From the NCBI GenBank assembly GCA_963585895.1, contig OY757939.1, positions 53,034,563 through 53,098,562 of the forward strand: a stretch of DNA of 64,000 bases. Direction: 5' to 3'. The notes beneath the pieces are model-generated. The model ran no database searches, was not told where the DNA came from, and saw nothing but the letters and a program-made list of their open reading frames with translations. Below are positions 44,341-55,404 of the stretch, one piece after another. Made by a program: the position numbers and the translations under genes. Each line of letters opens with the position of its first letter. Within the stretch, counting starts at the first letter, position 1. This DNA is from Sepioteuthis lessoniana. Its lineage: Eukaryota; Mollusca; Cephalopoda; Myopsida; Loliginidae.

Positions 44341-44562
44341 ACCAACATTGACTTTGATTAAAGCATTTTTTTTAGTTTGACAGCTGACTTTTCTGACTTC
44401 ATAAAAATACCTCGAACAAATTAGATTAGATTATTTAAATTAATGGCAAATTTTTCCAGTTCAAGCAGAGAAGGAGAAGAAAAAATGATATAATCACTCA
44501 ATGTTATTATTTATTCACTATGCTTTGCTTAGTCTTACACATACAGTACTAAACTTAGCAGA

Positions 44563-44785
44563 GTCTCCATAGCATAATGGCTAAAGTGCTGAATTGCACC
44601 CTTAAAGGAAGCAAGTTCAAATTCTAGTCATGCTATGATGTTCTCTTTTGGACTAATACTCCTGGAAAAGGTATGAACCTCCTTATACTCCCAACTACGT
44701 GTTAAATAGTATCACTGCTGTTCCTCTACAAGGATGGCTTTGGTATTAAATAAACTATGAAGGTTGATATGTCATTAAAAAATGA
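44563..44785 (+). mobile_element. SINE-B, old copy
   Basis: A box region TCCATAGCATAATGGCTAAA, B box GTTCAAATTC, shared core and tail hairpin with AAACTATGAAGGTT. Confidence 0.7.
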
Positions 44786-44909
44786 AAGACTAAATTTGCT
44801 TACAAATCAGTGGTTACTCATTTGACTACTGAGCAGGCTCACTGTTGCTTAACTTCAGTGATCTGGCCCTAAATGATGCTATCATCAGTATGACTCTAAA
44901 TCATATAAG

Positions 44910-45240
44910 TCCGGTTGACTTGCCTGTAAAATATGCTAACTACATCTCTGCAAAGGGGTAAAACTTCCCCCCACCAACAAGTGTCCTGGATACGACTCTA
45001 AACCATCTGATTATAAGGCTCCAGTCCTTACCTTTGGGGAACGTGGAATACCCTTCATTGTTATTACTGCCAGGTTCACTCTGACACTGAGTGCTAGTAC
45101 CAGTTAGGGTGTCAAACATGGGTCAAATAAAATCACTTAATGATTTGTTATACTTGAAACCATTTAACTGTGTGCAGACAAATGAATAATGTTGAACAGA
45201 ATTTTTAGTTTAAATCACAGTACTTGAAATTATTTAGTTT
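44910..45240 (+). mobile_element. Retroposon C, old copy without tail
   Basis: Diverged head, body (CACCAACAAGTGTCCTGGAT) and two subrepeats. A further C body piece (45241-45276 continuing at 45782-46045) is split by LTR-b. Confidence 0.6.
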
Positions 45241-45276
45241 CCTGAGTATGCGATTAAACTACATCTGATAATGTGG

Positions 45277-45777
45277 TGTTGTATATTGACTTACGACCCA
45301 GCTGGGCTGTCAAAATAGGAAATGCACCTATGTAAATAACAGGTGCATCCGGTCGAGGAATATCAGAATTATAACCTTGACCGTGGATGGGTTGAATGAG
45401 TGCAATTGTGACGCCCACAAGAAGAAGAGGGCGTTGAACTATTATATAACTCAGTGAAGACAGGAAGTCAGTTAGTTTTGGAGACCAGACCAGTTGGAGA
45501 TAAGATGTGGCAGAGAAAGCCAGCACCCAGCAGAGAGCTGGGCCCCCGGGCCTCCGGTTGAACAACCCTGGAGAACGAGAAAGACACAATGCTGATGGCC
45601 ATAAGAGTGGGGAGGTCAATATGTGGCAGTTCTGTTCAGTCTCCAACTCCCTCTCACACACAACCCTTTTAAATAAAGTGAGAGGTATATTTTTCTAAAT
45701 GACTGTGTCGCTCGTCTTTATTGTGTCGTCGTGTTCTGCATACAGATGTGCATGCATCTGTATATGAGTATACAATA
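45277..45777 (+). mobile_element. Solo LTR, family LTR-b
   Basis: 501 bp from TGTTGTATATTGACTTACG to GAGTATACAATA, flanked by the 4-bp repeat GTGG (45273-45276 and 45778-45781). It shares the TATA-like TATTATATAACTC and the TTTAAATAAAGTGAGAGG segment with the 34644 copy. The terminal CA has become TA. The 135-codon minus frame crossing it is an artefact. Confidence 0.88.
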
Positions 45778-46049
45778 GTGGCTCCAGTTTTAGAGTTTAA
45801 AGAATATGGAGTGCCATTACTCTTAAGACCACTCGTACTTGGAGTGGTAGTACCTATTAGGATAACATCTATGGGTCAAATAGACCAGTTTAATCTCTTA
45901 CAAGGAATTATTATTAATATGAAATAGAATTATTGTTGTTATTACTATACTTGAAATCATTTAACCATATGCAAACAAATTATTAATATTAAATTTGATA
46001 GAAATACTGGATATTTAGAATTACTCATGTTAAATATCAATAGCACAAA

Positions 46050-46699
46050 ATGGAATATATGTGCTATAATCAAACAGGCAACATCACCACACTAGACGGA
46101 ACCCCTCTGAAACTAGAAGACAAATTCACCTACCTAGGAAGCAGCGTTTCATCAACCAAAAAGAACATCAACACGCAGCTTACAAAGGCATGGACAGCTA
46201 TCGAAAGGCTATCGATAGGCTATCGATCATATGGAAATCAGACCTGACCGATACAATGAAACGCAGTTTCTTCCAGGCAGCGGTCATATCGATACTGGCG
46301 TATGGATGCACTACTTGGACGCTAACTAAACGGCTGGAGAAGAAGCTAGATGGCAATTACACAGGAATGTTGCGAGCAATATTGAACAAGTCCTGGCAGC
46401 AATACCCCACAAGGCACCAACTATACGGCCACCTGCCTCGTATCACGAAAACTATCCAAGTTAGATGAACCAGACATGCAGGACACTGCTGAAGAAGCAG
46501 GGACGAGCTCATAAGTGATCTACTCCTATGGACCCCTGCATATGGCCAAGCAAAAGCAGGACAACCAGCTCAAACATACATACAGCAGTTATGTGAGGAT
46601 ACGGGATGTAGCCCTGAAGACCTGCCAGGGGCGATGAATGATAGGGAGAAGTGGTGAGAGAGGGTCAAGGATATCCGTGCTAGCGGCACGACATGATGA
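46050..46699 (+). mobile_element. LINE 3' end with 63-bp flanking direct repeats
   Basis: Encodes the region from EYMCYNQTGN through DKFTYLGSSV, ILAYGCTTWTLTKRLEKKL and YGHLPRITKTIQV, to the GAT tail. Arginine codons have changed to TGA at about 46465 and 46655, exactly as in the copy at 60181. A 63-bp sequence (starting TATACTTGAAATCATTTAAC) occurs perfectly on both sides (45946-46008 and 46712-46774). Confidence 0.88.
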
Positions 46700-46847
46700 T
46701 GATGGCAATATTATACTTGAAATCATTTAACCATATGCAAACAAATTATTAATATTAAATTTGATAGAAATACTTTAAGCCATTTAACTGTGTGCAAACA
46801 ATTAATCTCTGCTTCATTTAAAAATGTTGCTTATAAATCATATATAT

Positions 46848-47240
46848 GGGAGAAAATAATGGATAGTAATCCGGCAAAAAAAGAAAAAAAAAACAACAAA
46901 AAACAAAACAGATTTATATGATTTGAATTTCGTCGAAAATGAGGAATGATTCGAAATCTCGTGATGAACTAACGGAAAGTGGATTATGCACAATGTTTCT
47001 AATATCAGGTGACGTATTTTAAAGAAACGAACGCTGATTCATTGATCAAATGGCCAATTTTTCTTGTCATAAACAGCCAACTTTTCTTGTACAACTTTTC
47101 CAAATTTTTATATATTTTTACACTTTTAATACATCCATCTACACTTAACATCACTAATAAAACCCCACACAGACCTGATGATGGTTCAGCAGAACCGAAA
47201 CGCTATAGTGTCGACTGACTTTGTTTCTCTATGTATATAT
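46848..47240 (+). mobile_element. Hammerhead-bearing insertion inside a C element
   Basis: Retroposon C breaks at AAATCATATATA (46848) and resumes at about 47245 (TATATATGATTTGG, then the tail hairpin 47262-47290). The 390 bp between are foreign, with an A-rich start and a hammerhead-like motif near the 3' end, followed by TTTGTTTCTCTATG and a TA tract. A Penelope-like or retrozyme-type fragment is the best guess. Confidence 0.55.
47170..47217 (+). ncRNA. Hammerhead-ribozyme-like motif 2
   Basis: Core CTGATGA (47175-47181), one extra T, stem II GGTTC/GAACC with loop AGCA, GAAA (47197-47200), stem III ACGC/GTGT with loop TATA (one G-U pair) and C at position 17 (47212). Stem I pairs CAGAC with GACTG at 4 of 5 positions. 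Layout is nearly the same as motif 1 at 8076. Confidence 0.6.
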
Positions 47241-47680
47241 ATATATTTATATATGATTTGGTATTAAATAACCCACAAGGGTTGATATGCTAAAAAACAC
47301 AACCAAACCAAACTAAATCATGTAATCACTCAATGTTATTTATTTGCATGGAGGGATTTTAGTAGCCCTTGAAAAAAGAAGATAGAATCTTTCAATAAAA
47401 CTTGTTTTAAAGCTTTAAAATTTCTCAATCATTGTTTCAAGCACTTTAGATGAGTTTTACTACAAGTACTTAAAGGGAATTTGTTTTTAATTTTTTTTTT
47501 TTTTTTGCTAGTGCAGGGTGGGGGTAGGGCATACGCTAGAGGGAAAAAAAATCCAATTGCCATCGTAATTCACATAAGCTGATTAGATCAATGCCTACTA
47601 TAATTCAACTGGTGATTTGGTCTAGACCATATTTGGTATTGATATGCGAGATATTATTCTCCAAAATTAGTCACCTACCT

Positions 47681-48293
47681 TTGTTTGGTTTAGTTTGGTT
47701 GGGTTTTAAGGCATATCAACCATTGTAGGTTATTCAATGCCAAATCCATTTTTATACATATAAACAGTTCTATTTAAAACAATTCAATTTAGCATAAGCA
47801 CACAGTTTAATCGTCAAAAACGTTTCTATTTCAAGCTCTTCAGTTTAGTCAAACAGTTCTATTTCAAACAATTCAGTTTAGTATAAGTATAGATTTTGTT
47901 TACACACAGTTAAATATCAAAATAGTTCTAGTCCAAACAATTCAATTTAGCATAGAAAAATGGTTCCATTTCAAACTATTCAGTTCAGCAGAAGTATACA
48001 GTTTAAATGTCAAAACAGTTCTATTTCAAGCAATTCAGTTTAGTATAAGTACACAGTTTAGTTCTATTTGGCCCATTGATAAGACCCTATTAGGTGCTAA
48101 CATTTCAGGCCAGGGTAGACCTGGGAGCAATAGCAATGAAGGAGTACTCCGCATTCCCCAAAGCTCCAGCATTGTTGGAACCTCAACATCAGATTGTTTT
48201 GTGTCATATCCAGGTCACCCATTGATGGGGGCAGGTCTTACCCCTCTGCAGAGAAGCAGTCTGTGTATTATAATGCCCCAGCTGACTTGGCAA
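47681..48293 (-). mobile_element. Retroposon C with target duplication
   Basis: Tail TTGTTTGGTTTAGTTTGG at the left, head CCCCAGCTGACTTGGCAA at the right. Flanks TCACCTACCT (47671-47680) and TCACCCATCT (48294-48303) are an imperfect duplication. Confidence 0.82.
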
Positions 48294-48308
48294 TCACCCA
48301 TCTTAGTA

Positions 48309-48560
48309 TTGACTGCTCTGTCAGCCAGGCTTAGAATATACTTACTGTATCCCTTGCAGTTCTGGTGCTAGGAGGAGTGTGGAGTCACCATCTTGTTGTT
48401 ATTAATCCTATATCCATTCTGACCCAGAGTATTAATACCTATTTGGATTTCATCTATGGGTTAAATAGTTTGAAAATTATTTGTATTAGATTGAAATACT
48501 TGAAACCAAATAATTGTGAGCAAATTATTTGTATTAGGAGAAGCTATGAATTATAGTTTA
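48309..48560 (+). mobile_element. Old retroposon C
   Basis: Diverged head (GACTGCTCTGTCAGCCAGGC), body and subrepeat. Adjoins the younger opposite-strand C copy. Confidence 0.55.
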
Positions 48561-48565
48561 TGGAT

Positions 48566-48815
48566 TGGTTTGGTTTCTTTATTTAATAACCGATCAACCT
48601 TCATGGGTTATTTAATATCAAATCCATCCTTTGTAGAAGAACAACAGTGATATTATTGAACCCATTGTTTTAGAAGATAAGGAGGTTTATATTTTCCCCC
48701 TGGATATTAGTCATATATTATGCAAGGGAACATAATAGGGCAACTGGATTTCAAATTTGCTTACTTTAAGGCCGCAGTCCAGCACTTTAGCTATTATACC
48801 ACAGGGACGCCTGCT
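48566..48815 (-). mobile_element. SINE-B, old copy
   Basis: Hairpin tail (CGATCAACCTTCATGGGTTA), core and head complement ending GTCCAGCACTTTAGCT. Confidence 0.65.
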
Positions 48816-48841
48816 ATAGTTTCAAGTAACTATTTTTAATA

Positions 48842-49068
48842 TGCCTAGTGGTTAGAGTGTTCACCAAAGGCTTGGGAGACCAGAGTTCAATCCCAAGTCG
48901 AGTTATACCAAAAACTCAAAAAATGGGACTTGATGCCTCTTTGCTTAACATTCAGCATTATAAAGTATGGATCAAAGGTAAAGTGCCCTTCCCTACACCT
49001 CGATGTAGTAGCTATCAAAAAGGGAGCCTTTGGTTCACCCTCGACTATTGTTGCCAACTTTACTTTTT
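48842..49068 (+). mobile_element. SINE-E, full length
   Basis: A box TGCCTAGTGGTTAGAG, B box GTTCAATCC, the AAAATGGGACTTGATGCCTC segment, CTACACCTCGATGTAGTAGC and the end CCTCGACTATTGTTGCC followed by T-rich DNA. Confidence 0.8.
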
Positions 49069-49204
49069 TACTGTAATTGTTTATGAAGGATTATTACTAT
49101 TAGTAGCTTGAAACCATAAAATTGCTTGCAAATTATTGGTGTTTGATAGGAATATTTGAAACCATTTAACTGTACACAAACAAATATTGTTAAATCAGAA
49201 TAGT

Positions 49205-49547
49205 TATTTTGAACCATATAAAGTATAAAAACATTTCTATTTCAAGCTATTCAGTTTAGTCAAGCAGTTCTAATTTAGCTAATTCAGTTTAGTATAAGTA
49301 TAGATTTTGTTTACACACAGTTAAGTGTCAAAACAGTTCTATATTAAACAATTCAGTTTAGTGTAAGCACGCAGTTTAAATGTAAGTACGGTTTAAAGCT
49401 ATTCAGTTTAGTCAAACAATTCAGTTTAGCATAAGTATACTGTTCTATTTAACCCATAGATAGGGCCCTATCAGGTGCTACCATGCCAGGCAAGAGTGGA
49501 TATGGGAGCAATAACAATGAAGGGGCACTCTGTATTCCCCAAAGTTG
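49205..49547 (-). mobile_element. Retroposon C fragment cut by SINE-E
   Basis: Subrepeats and body up to CCCCAAAG, where SINE-E begins. Plus-strand subrepeat pieces lie on its other side (49086-49204 and 49800-49960). Confidence 0.65.
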
Positions 49548-49797
49548 GCGACCGTAGTTGAGGACAACTCGAAGGCTCCTTTTTCAATAGCTACTACACC
49601 AAGGTGTTGGGGAGGGCGCAACTCCTTTCCCCGGATTGCTCCACTTTACTCTTGATCCATACCTTATAATGCTGAGTGTTAAGCAAGGCAGCATCAAGTA
49701 CCATTTTTTGAGTCTTTGGTATGACTTGGCCTGGGATTGAACGTAGGTCTCCTGGGCCATTGGCGAACACTTTAACCATCATGCCAATTTTAGTATC
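49548..49797 (-). mobile_element. SINE-E, best preserved copy
   Basis: On the minus strand: A box TGGCATGATGG, then GTGTTCGCCAATGGCCCAGG, B box GTTCAATCC, and the body through CTACTACACCAAGGTGTTGG-type sequence to GGTCGCC at 49552. Confidence 0.85.
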
Positions 49798-49969
49798 TGA
49801 TGGAAATTGAAACCATTTAAATATTTGCAAACAAATGATCACAAATAATGGAATTTTGAAAATATAGTTATTACAATTAAACATTAAAAATTATTCAAAT
49901 TTCAGTATTAATCTATAAGCAGTTGATACGTCTTAAAACAAATAAACCAAAGCAAACCATTAAATATTT

Positions 49970-50680
49970 CTTGAGCAGAATCATCATTGCTCATCTTCGG
50001 AGACTTAGACAGGATTGGAAGTTTCATTGTAACTTGACTGTAAATCATATCATATGAGGAAGTAGTGGGAAGTTAAATGTTGTAAAGAGGCAATTCTGTA
50101 TCATCATAGCAGAAAGAAAACATTTGGTGCCTTTCAGAGTAATATCTATTTACCGAATATACTGACATTGGTATTTGTCTAAAAAGAGGTAAATCTAGAG
50201 AATGAGGTCCACTACGAAAGCTATTCTTATATGCACTGGACGAGTCTTAAATAAAAGTCCATGGAAATAATAGTAGATCAGCACTGCCCAGCTCTACAAA
50301 AGGAGGGTATGAATCCCTCTCTTCTTACCCTCAAAGAATAGATAAATAGTTGGGCAGACTAAGTAAAAATTGCATCTCTTCTTCTGAATGAAGGCTGACC
50401 AATTCCGCACCGGCATAAAGACAATTTTCCCTGGCTTTGACCCAAGTCAATCCATATAAATATTTCAAAAATTCCTTAAGATCACTTATCTATAAACAAT
50501 CCAAAGAATATAAAGAAGTATTCCATATCCCATACACCCAAAAAGGTACGAAGGTGTTTCACTTTGTGCTCATGCCTTTGAAAAAGTGTTATAAAGTCAT
50601 AATTTCGTATCTTCACAAGAAGAAAACACATGGTGCCATTCAGGGAAATATTTATTTATAGAATATACAAATATTAATTT
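49970..50680. other. Mostly unclassified, with small repeats
   Basis: A 70-bp direct repeat (50099-50170 and 50608-50680, sharing AGAAAACA and ATTTATAGAATATAC-like sequence) and a scrap of SINE-A core (50310-50380) are all I can see. Confidence 0.4.
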
Positions 50681-50684
50681 GCCC

Positions 50685-51271
50685 AGTCAGCTGGGGCTGT
50701 AGAATACACCAACTGCACCTCTACAGAGAGGTAACCCCCCGCCATGAGTGTCCTTGATATTACACTAAACAATCTGATGGTGACATTCCAGTGATGCTGG
50801 GGCTTTGGGGAATACAGAGTGCCCCTCCATTGCTATTGTTCCCATGTCCACTCTTGCCCGGCGTGGTAGCACCTGATAGGGCCCTATCTATGGGTTAAAT
50901 AGAACTAACAGTATACTTATGCTAAACTGAATTGTTTGACTAAACTGAATAGCTTTAAACCGTACTTACATTTAAACTGCGTGCTTACACTAAACTGAAT
51001 TGTTTAATATAGAACTGTTTTGACATTTAACTGTGTGTAAACAAAATCTATACTTATACTAAACTGAATTAGCTAAATTAGAACTGCTTGACTAAACTGA
51101 ATAGCTTGAAATAGAAATGTTTTTCACAATTAAACTGTACTTACATTTAGACTGTGTACTTAAGCTAAACTGAATTGTTTGCAATTGAACTATTTTCATA
51201 AAAAAACCTTCAAAGGTTGATATGCCATAAAACCCAAACAACCAGCCAATCAACCAACCAACTAACCAACC
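50685..51271 (+). mobile_element. Retroposon C, full length with AACC tail
   Basis: Head TGCCCAGTCAGCTGGGG, body, GATAGGGCCCTATCTATGGG, four subrepeats, tail hairpin half (AACCTTCAAAGGTTGATATG) and an end made of CCAACCAACC-type repeats. Confidence 0.88.
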
Positions 51272-51289
51272 TTTGTAGTACTTCCCCAT

Positions 51290-52080
51290 CACTTAATTGA
51301 AGCTGATTTAAATGTCTTTTATGCAAGCAATTTCAGCCATTGCTTCTTAACTTCAATTGTTTAAATAAAACTGCCACTTTCAACATGACTTGACTGGAAA
51401 TCATGTCATATGAGGAAGTACTGTGAGTGAGATTGAATTATTTAAATAGCGTAATCACTCAGTAATGTTATTTAATTGCTAAGCTTTGCCACTTTGTCTT
51501 GTACACAGGCCTTAAACTTCTTATGGTACCTACTGTTACTAAGTGGTCACTTGTCTTAGTAGTGAACAAGGTCGTTGTTGCTTAACTTTAGTGATCAGTA
51601 CATTCTTATTGTTATTTACCAAGCTTTGCTTAGTATGGTACACTGGCCTCAAGTTGTTTAAAGTACCTATTGTCAGTAAGTGCTTACTTGTGTAAGTATC
51701 TTCAATATTTATTATTTTAGACTCGTATTTAAATGCAAGAGAAATTAGATAAGAAATTATGACTGGCAAAACTGGAATTGCCATATTTGAAGGATGGTCA
51801 TCCGTTTTTTGGGGGTTTTTTTTTAGGTGGGGCAGGGTTCCATAAAAACAGATAAGATACAAATCGTTCTTTTTATTTTTTTTGTTTTTTTCCTAGCAAA
51901 TCATTGATAGGGTACAAATTATTTCTTTTTCTTGCAAATCACTGATAAGATACAAATGTTTTTAGGTTTTTTTGTTTTTTAAACTGTTGAAAATTTGTAA
52001 AACATACTTCAAATTAATTACATAGCTGAAAATTCTAAAATAGGAAAGATTGTAAAGAAATAGTCACAATTTTTTAATTG
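51290..52080. other. No feature recognised
   Basis: AT-rich DNA with small direct repeats (AGCTTTGCTTAG, GATAAGATACAAAT) and poly-T runs. Confidence 0.45.
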
Positions 52081-52084
52081 TATT

Positions 52085-52213
52085 TATATTTACCCAACCC
52101 CTCCATTCAGGCAGGATATGACACAAGGTCAATTTTTTAAGTGGAGTTTAACAGGTTTGAATTCAGGGTTTTCCTTCTCCTAGACTAGTTGCCTCATCAA
52201 GGCTGAAGAACCT
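52085..52213 (-). mobile_element. SINE-A, 5'-truncated insertion
   Basis: Only the 3' 130 bp are present. The sequence around AATTTTAATTGTATT flanks both ends (from 52068 and from 52214), so truncation happened at insertion. Confidence 0.75.
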
Positions 52214-52384
52214 AATTTTAATTGTATTCAATTTGACTTATTGTGACAAAATAAACAAGTATATCCACTCAAAGGTAATTTTTTAAGTCTTTATTTTTAT
52301 TTTTTGTCTATTTTTTTTTTCATTTAATTAATGTAAGAATAAGAATAAAGACAAATTACTAGCAAGAGTCTCGATAAATTCATC

Positions 52385-53450
52385 CATTGTTAAATTCAGC
52401 ATATTGTAAATTCATTGCCTGTAAATTTGTTGTATGTAAATTTATTGTATCAAATTAATTGCTCTTATCATATCATCATCATCATGTCATGCTGGTAGCA
52501 CGGATATCCCTGACCCTCTCTCGCCACTTTTCCCTATCGTTCATCGCCTCTGGCAGGTCTTCAGGACAACATCCTGTATCCTCACATCATTGCTGAATGT
52601 ATGTTTGAGCTGGTGGTCCTGCTTCTGCACCGCCATGTGAGGGGGTCCATTAGAGTACATCACTTATGAGTTCGTCCCTGCTTCTCCAGCAGTGTCCTGC
52701 ATGTCTGGTTCGTCTAACTTGAATAGTTTTCGTGATAGGGGGCAGGTGGCCGTACAGTTGGTGTCTTGTGGGGTGTTGCAGCCTGGACTTGTTCAAGATT
52801 GCTCACAGCATTCTTGTGTAATTGCCGTCTAGCTTCTTCTCCAGCCGTTTTGTTAGCGTCCATGTAGTGCATCCATATAGCAGTATCGATATGACCACTG
52901 CCTGGAAGAAACTGTGTTTCATTTTATTGGTTAGGTCTGATTTCCATATAATTGATAGCCTATTGATAGCTGTCCATGCCTTCGTTAACCTCGTGTCGAT
53001 GTCTTTTTTGGTTGATGCGACGCTGCTTCGTAGGTAAGTGAATTTGTCTACTAGTTTAAGAGGGGTTCCTTCTAGAGTGGAGATGTCCCCCGTTTGATTA
53101 TAGCACATATATTCCGTTTTGTGTGCATTGACATAGAGGCCTGCGGCTGCTCATTCCAAACTATGCAGTAATGTTTCGGCTTGGTCAGGTGTATTTGCCA
53201 GTATCGCTATGTCATCGGCGTTGTCAGCGTCAGTAATTGTTTTTGCGGGGTACCTTCTGCTACTTTTCTTTGTCAGCTCGAAGCCGTTCTCTCTGATTTT
53301 GTCAATCGATGTTCTAAGTACGTAGTCTCGACAAATGATAAAGAGGTATGGAGCTAGCATGTCCCCTTGTAGTACTCCTGCTACAATCAAATTCTTAAAA
53401 GTAATGATTAAATTCTGAATTTAGCTGCAAATAATTTTTACCTGACACTT
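52385..53450. repeat. Repeat family G copy split by a LINE
   Basis: 52385-52471 (GTAAATTTATTGTATCAAAT) and 53390-53450 (TTCTTAAAAGTAATGATTAA, then ATTCTGAATTTAGC) are the two halves of the sequence continuous at 10500-10620. Confidence 0.75.
52472..53389 (-). mobile_element. LINE, longest copy, with part of reverse transcriptase
   Basis: The minus strand from 53389 encodes GVLQGDMLAPYLFIICRDYV, the reverse transcriptase segment just before the active-site box, and then DNADDIAILANTPDQAETLL, the box in which the usual YADD or FADD reads NADD. The aromatic residue is lost, so even this domain is damaged. A TGA at about 53150 separates it from the frame with MCYNQTGD and DKFTYLRSSVASTKKDI. The end reaches the GAT tail (ATCATCATCAT at 52472). 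The endonuclease and the first half of the reverse transcriptase are missing. I leave the clade open, since the tail type fits RTE-like elements but the evidence is thin. Confidence 0.9.
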
Positions 53451-53654
53451 ACTAGTAGTACATAGCAAAATTCTAATTTTTAAAGTTTTCTTTTTCTTAT
53501 TTTGATGAATAAATTTATACCAAAAAAAAAGAACTTTATTAAATTAAAAAGATTAAATTACATTGCGTGATAATTTTTGCGTAAATTATTTAATAGATTA
53601 TCATTGTTTATCTTATTTTTTTATTTATTTATTACTCACTGCCTTGCAGTACTC

Positions 53655-54035
53655 TATTGGCAGATCTTAGAATATGCTGACTGTATCTGGTGCTGAAGGG
53701 TCAGACCTCACCACCACCAGTTAAAAAAAAAGGGTATGACATTAAAGCTCATCTGATGGCAAGGCTCTAATTCTGGAGCTCTGGCAAGTGTGGAATACTC
53801 CTTCATTGCCGTTACTCTCAGGTCCACCTGTAGTGGTAGTGCCTGTTAAGATCCTGTCAAGGAGTCAAATAGATCTGTTGAAAAAATGAATTGTATTTGA
53901 TAGGACTGTGTGCAAAAAACCCAAAAAACTCTTAAGAAACAATGAACAAAAATGTAAATATGAACATACAATGTGATTCTTTAACCTCTAGGCATAGAAT
54001 AACCCTAGATGGGTTGATATATCCTTAAAATCAAT
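53655..54035 (+). mobile_element. Retroposon D or C, old copy
   Basis: Head-like CTATTGGCAGATCTTAGAAT, body (CTCTGGCAAGTGTGGAATAC) and a tail GGCATAGAATAACCCTAGAT followed by GGGTTGATAT. Strongly diverged. Confidence 0.55.
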
Positions 54036-54039
54036 CAAT

Positions 54040-54720
54040 CTATCATTTCCTTACAAATAAAATAATTAATAGATAAAGGGTTATTTGATCAGTTCAGATT
54101 AAGTGTTAGTTTATTTTCATATGTTAATAAGTACTGAAAATTCTATTAAAATAAAATAAAAATTACTGATTTTCTAAAGATTTTATTATTATTAAATATC
54201 ATGTCATTTTATGTTTGAAAATAAACTTTCAAAATAAATTTTCAAAATAAGTATTCTCCATTTTTAAAACCAATTTCTCTTTCTTTCCTTCTAACTCTTC
54301 CATTTCATTCTCTATCTTTCCTTCCTTCTCCTCCTCTCTATTTCATTGAAGCAGACGATAACATCTGATGTATTAGCATTATCACTTCATCTTTCTCTTT
54401 TTTTTCTTATTATATTTGCTTTCTTTTTCTCTTTGACGTGTTGTGCATTCTTTTTCTTCCCTTTTTTTGTCTAATTTTGAAAATAAAACAGTATATAACA
54501 CTGTTGATAAATCAAGGTTATGCACTATAAGTCATAATGTGCATACAATTTATTGTAGTTACATTGTGGATGAAATCAAGAAGCAATTCTTATAACATAA
54601 CAACTTTATTGATATGTAACCAAATGGTAACAAAATATATACGAATGAAAGATTCATGTGTGTTTATGGAAATGAAATATGGGAAAAGCAAACAGTGAGG
54701 TGATCATCAGGCTGATTGAT
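54040..54720. other. No feature recognised
   Basis: AT-rich, pyrimidine-rich around 54270-54480; no repeat partner. Confidence 0.5.
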
Positions 54721-54726
54721 TGATTG

Positions 54727-55397
54727 ATTTTAATGGCATGTCAACCAATGTCGGCTTATTTCATGCCTAGAGGTTAGGGAATCATGTTCATTGTGCATTC
54801 ATATGAACATTTTTTGTAAACTTTTTTGTAATTTTTTTATGCACATAGTCCTATTGAATAAACAAATCTATTTGACGAATAGATCTGACCCAAACAGGTA
54901 CTACCATTCTGGGTCAAAGTGGACCTGAGAATAATGGCAATGAAAGGATTCTCTACACTCCACATAATTCTAGAACTGGAACCTCATCATTGACTGCAGT
55001 TTTGCATAATACCCAGGAAACATTATGGTGTGGAGTAAGCAGTCCATTGGTCCTATGCTATTTGGCCCATGGATGGGACCATAACACATACTATCACTCC
55101 TGGTCAGAGATGACCTGGAAGTAATAGCAATGAAGGGATACTCCATACTCCCCAAAGTTCCAGAACTGGAGCCTCACCATTATTGATATAACCAGGAAAC
55201 CTCATGGTGTTGGGTAAGCAGTCTTTGGTCCTATGCTATCTGGCCAAATGGATGATAACATAACAGGTACTATCACTCCTGTTCAGAGTCGACCTGGGAA
55301 TAATAGCAATGAAGGGATACTGTACACTCCCCAAAGATCCAGAACTGAAGCCTCACCATTAGTGTCATACCCAGGAAACCTCATGGTGTGGGGTAAG
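54727..55397 (-). mobile_element. Retroposon D with three tandem bodies
   Basis: Tail hairpin 54735-54770 (GGCATG/CATGCC outer stem), the GCCTAGAGGTTAGGGAATC segment, then three body units starting near 54849, 55051 and 55229 (178-202 bp), each with AATGAAGGGATACT-like sequence and CCCAGGAAACCTCATGG. Confidence 0.8.
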
Positions 55398-55404
55398 CTG
55401 AGAA

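Larger units (their letters stand above)
42893..44345 (+). mobile_element. Retroposon C, very long, split by a LINE
   Basis: The head CGCCCAGTCAGCTGGTG starts at 42893. Body and subrepeats run to 43345, a LINE fragment is inserted, subrepeats continue from 43696, and the tail is an array of five units. Confidence 0.8.

Noticed and set aside
45254-45661. 135-codon minus-strand frame
   Set aside because: It spans the boundary of LTR-b and has no recognisable domain; the LTR structure explains the sequence.
54700-54720. CTGATGATCACC on the minus strand as another hammerhead
   Set aside because: No GAAA core follows at a workable distance and stem III is absent.
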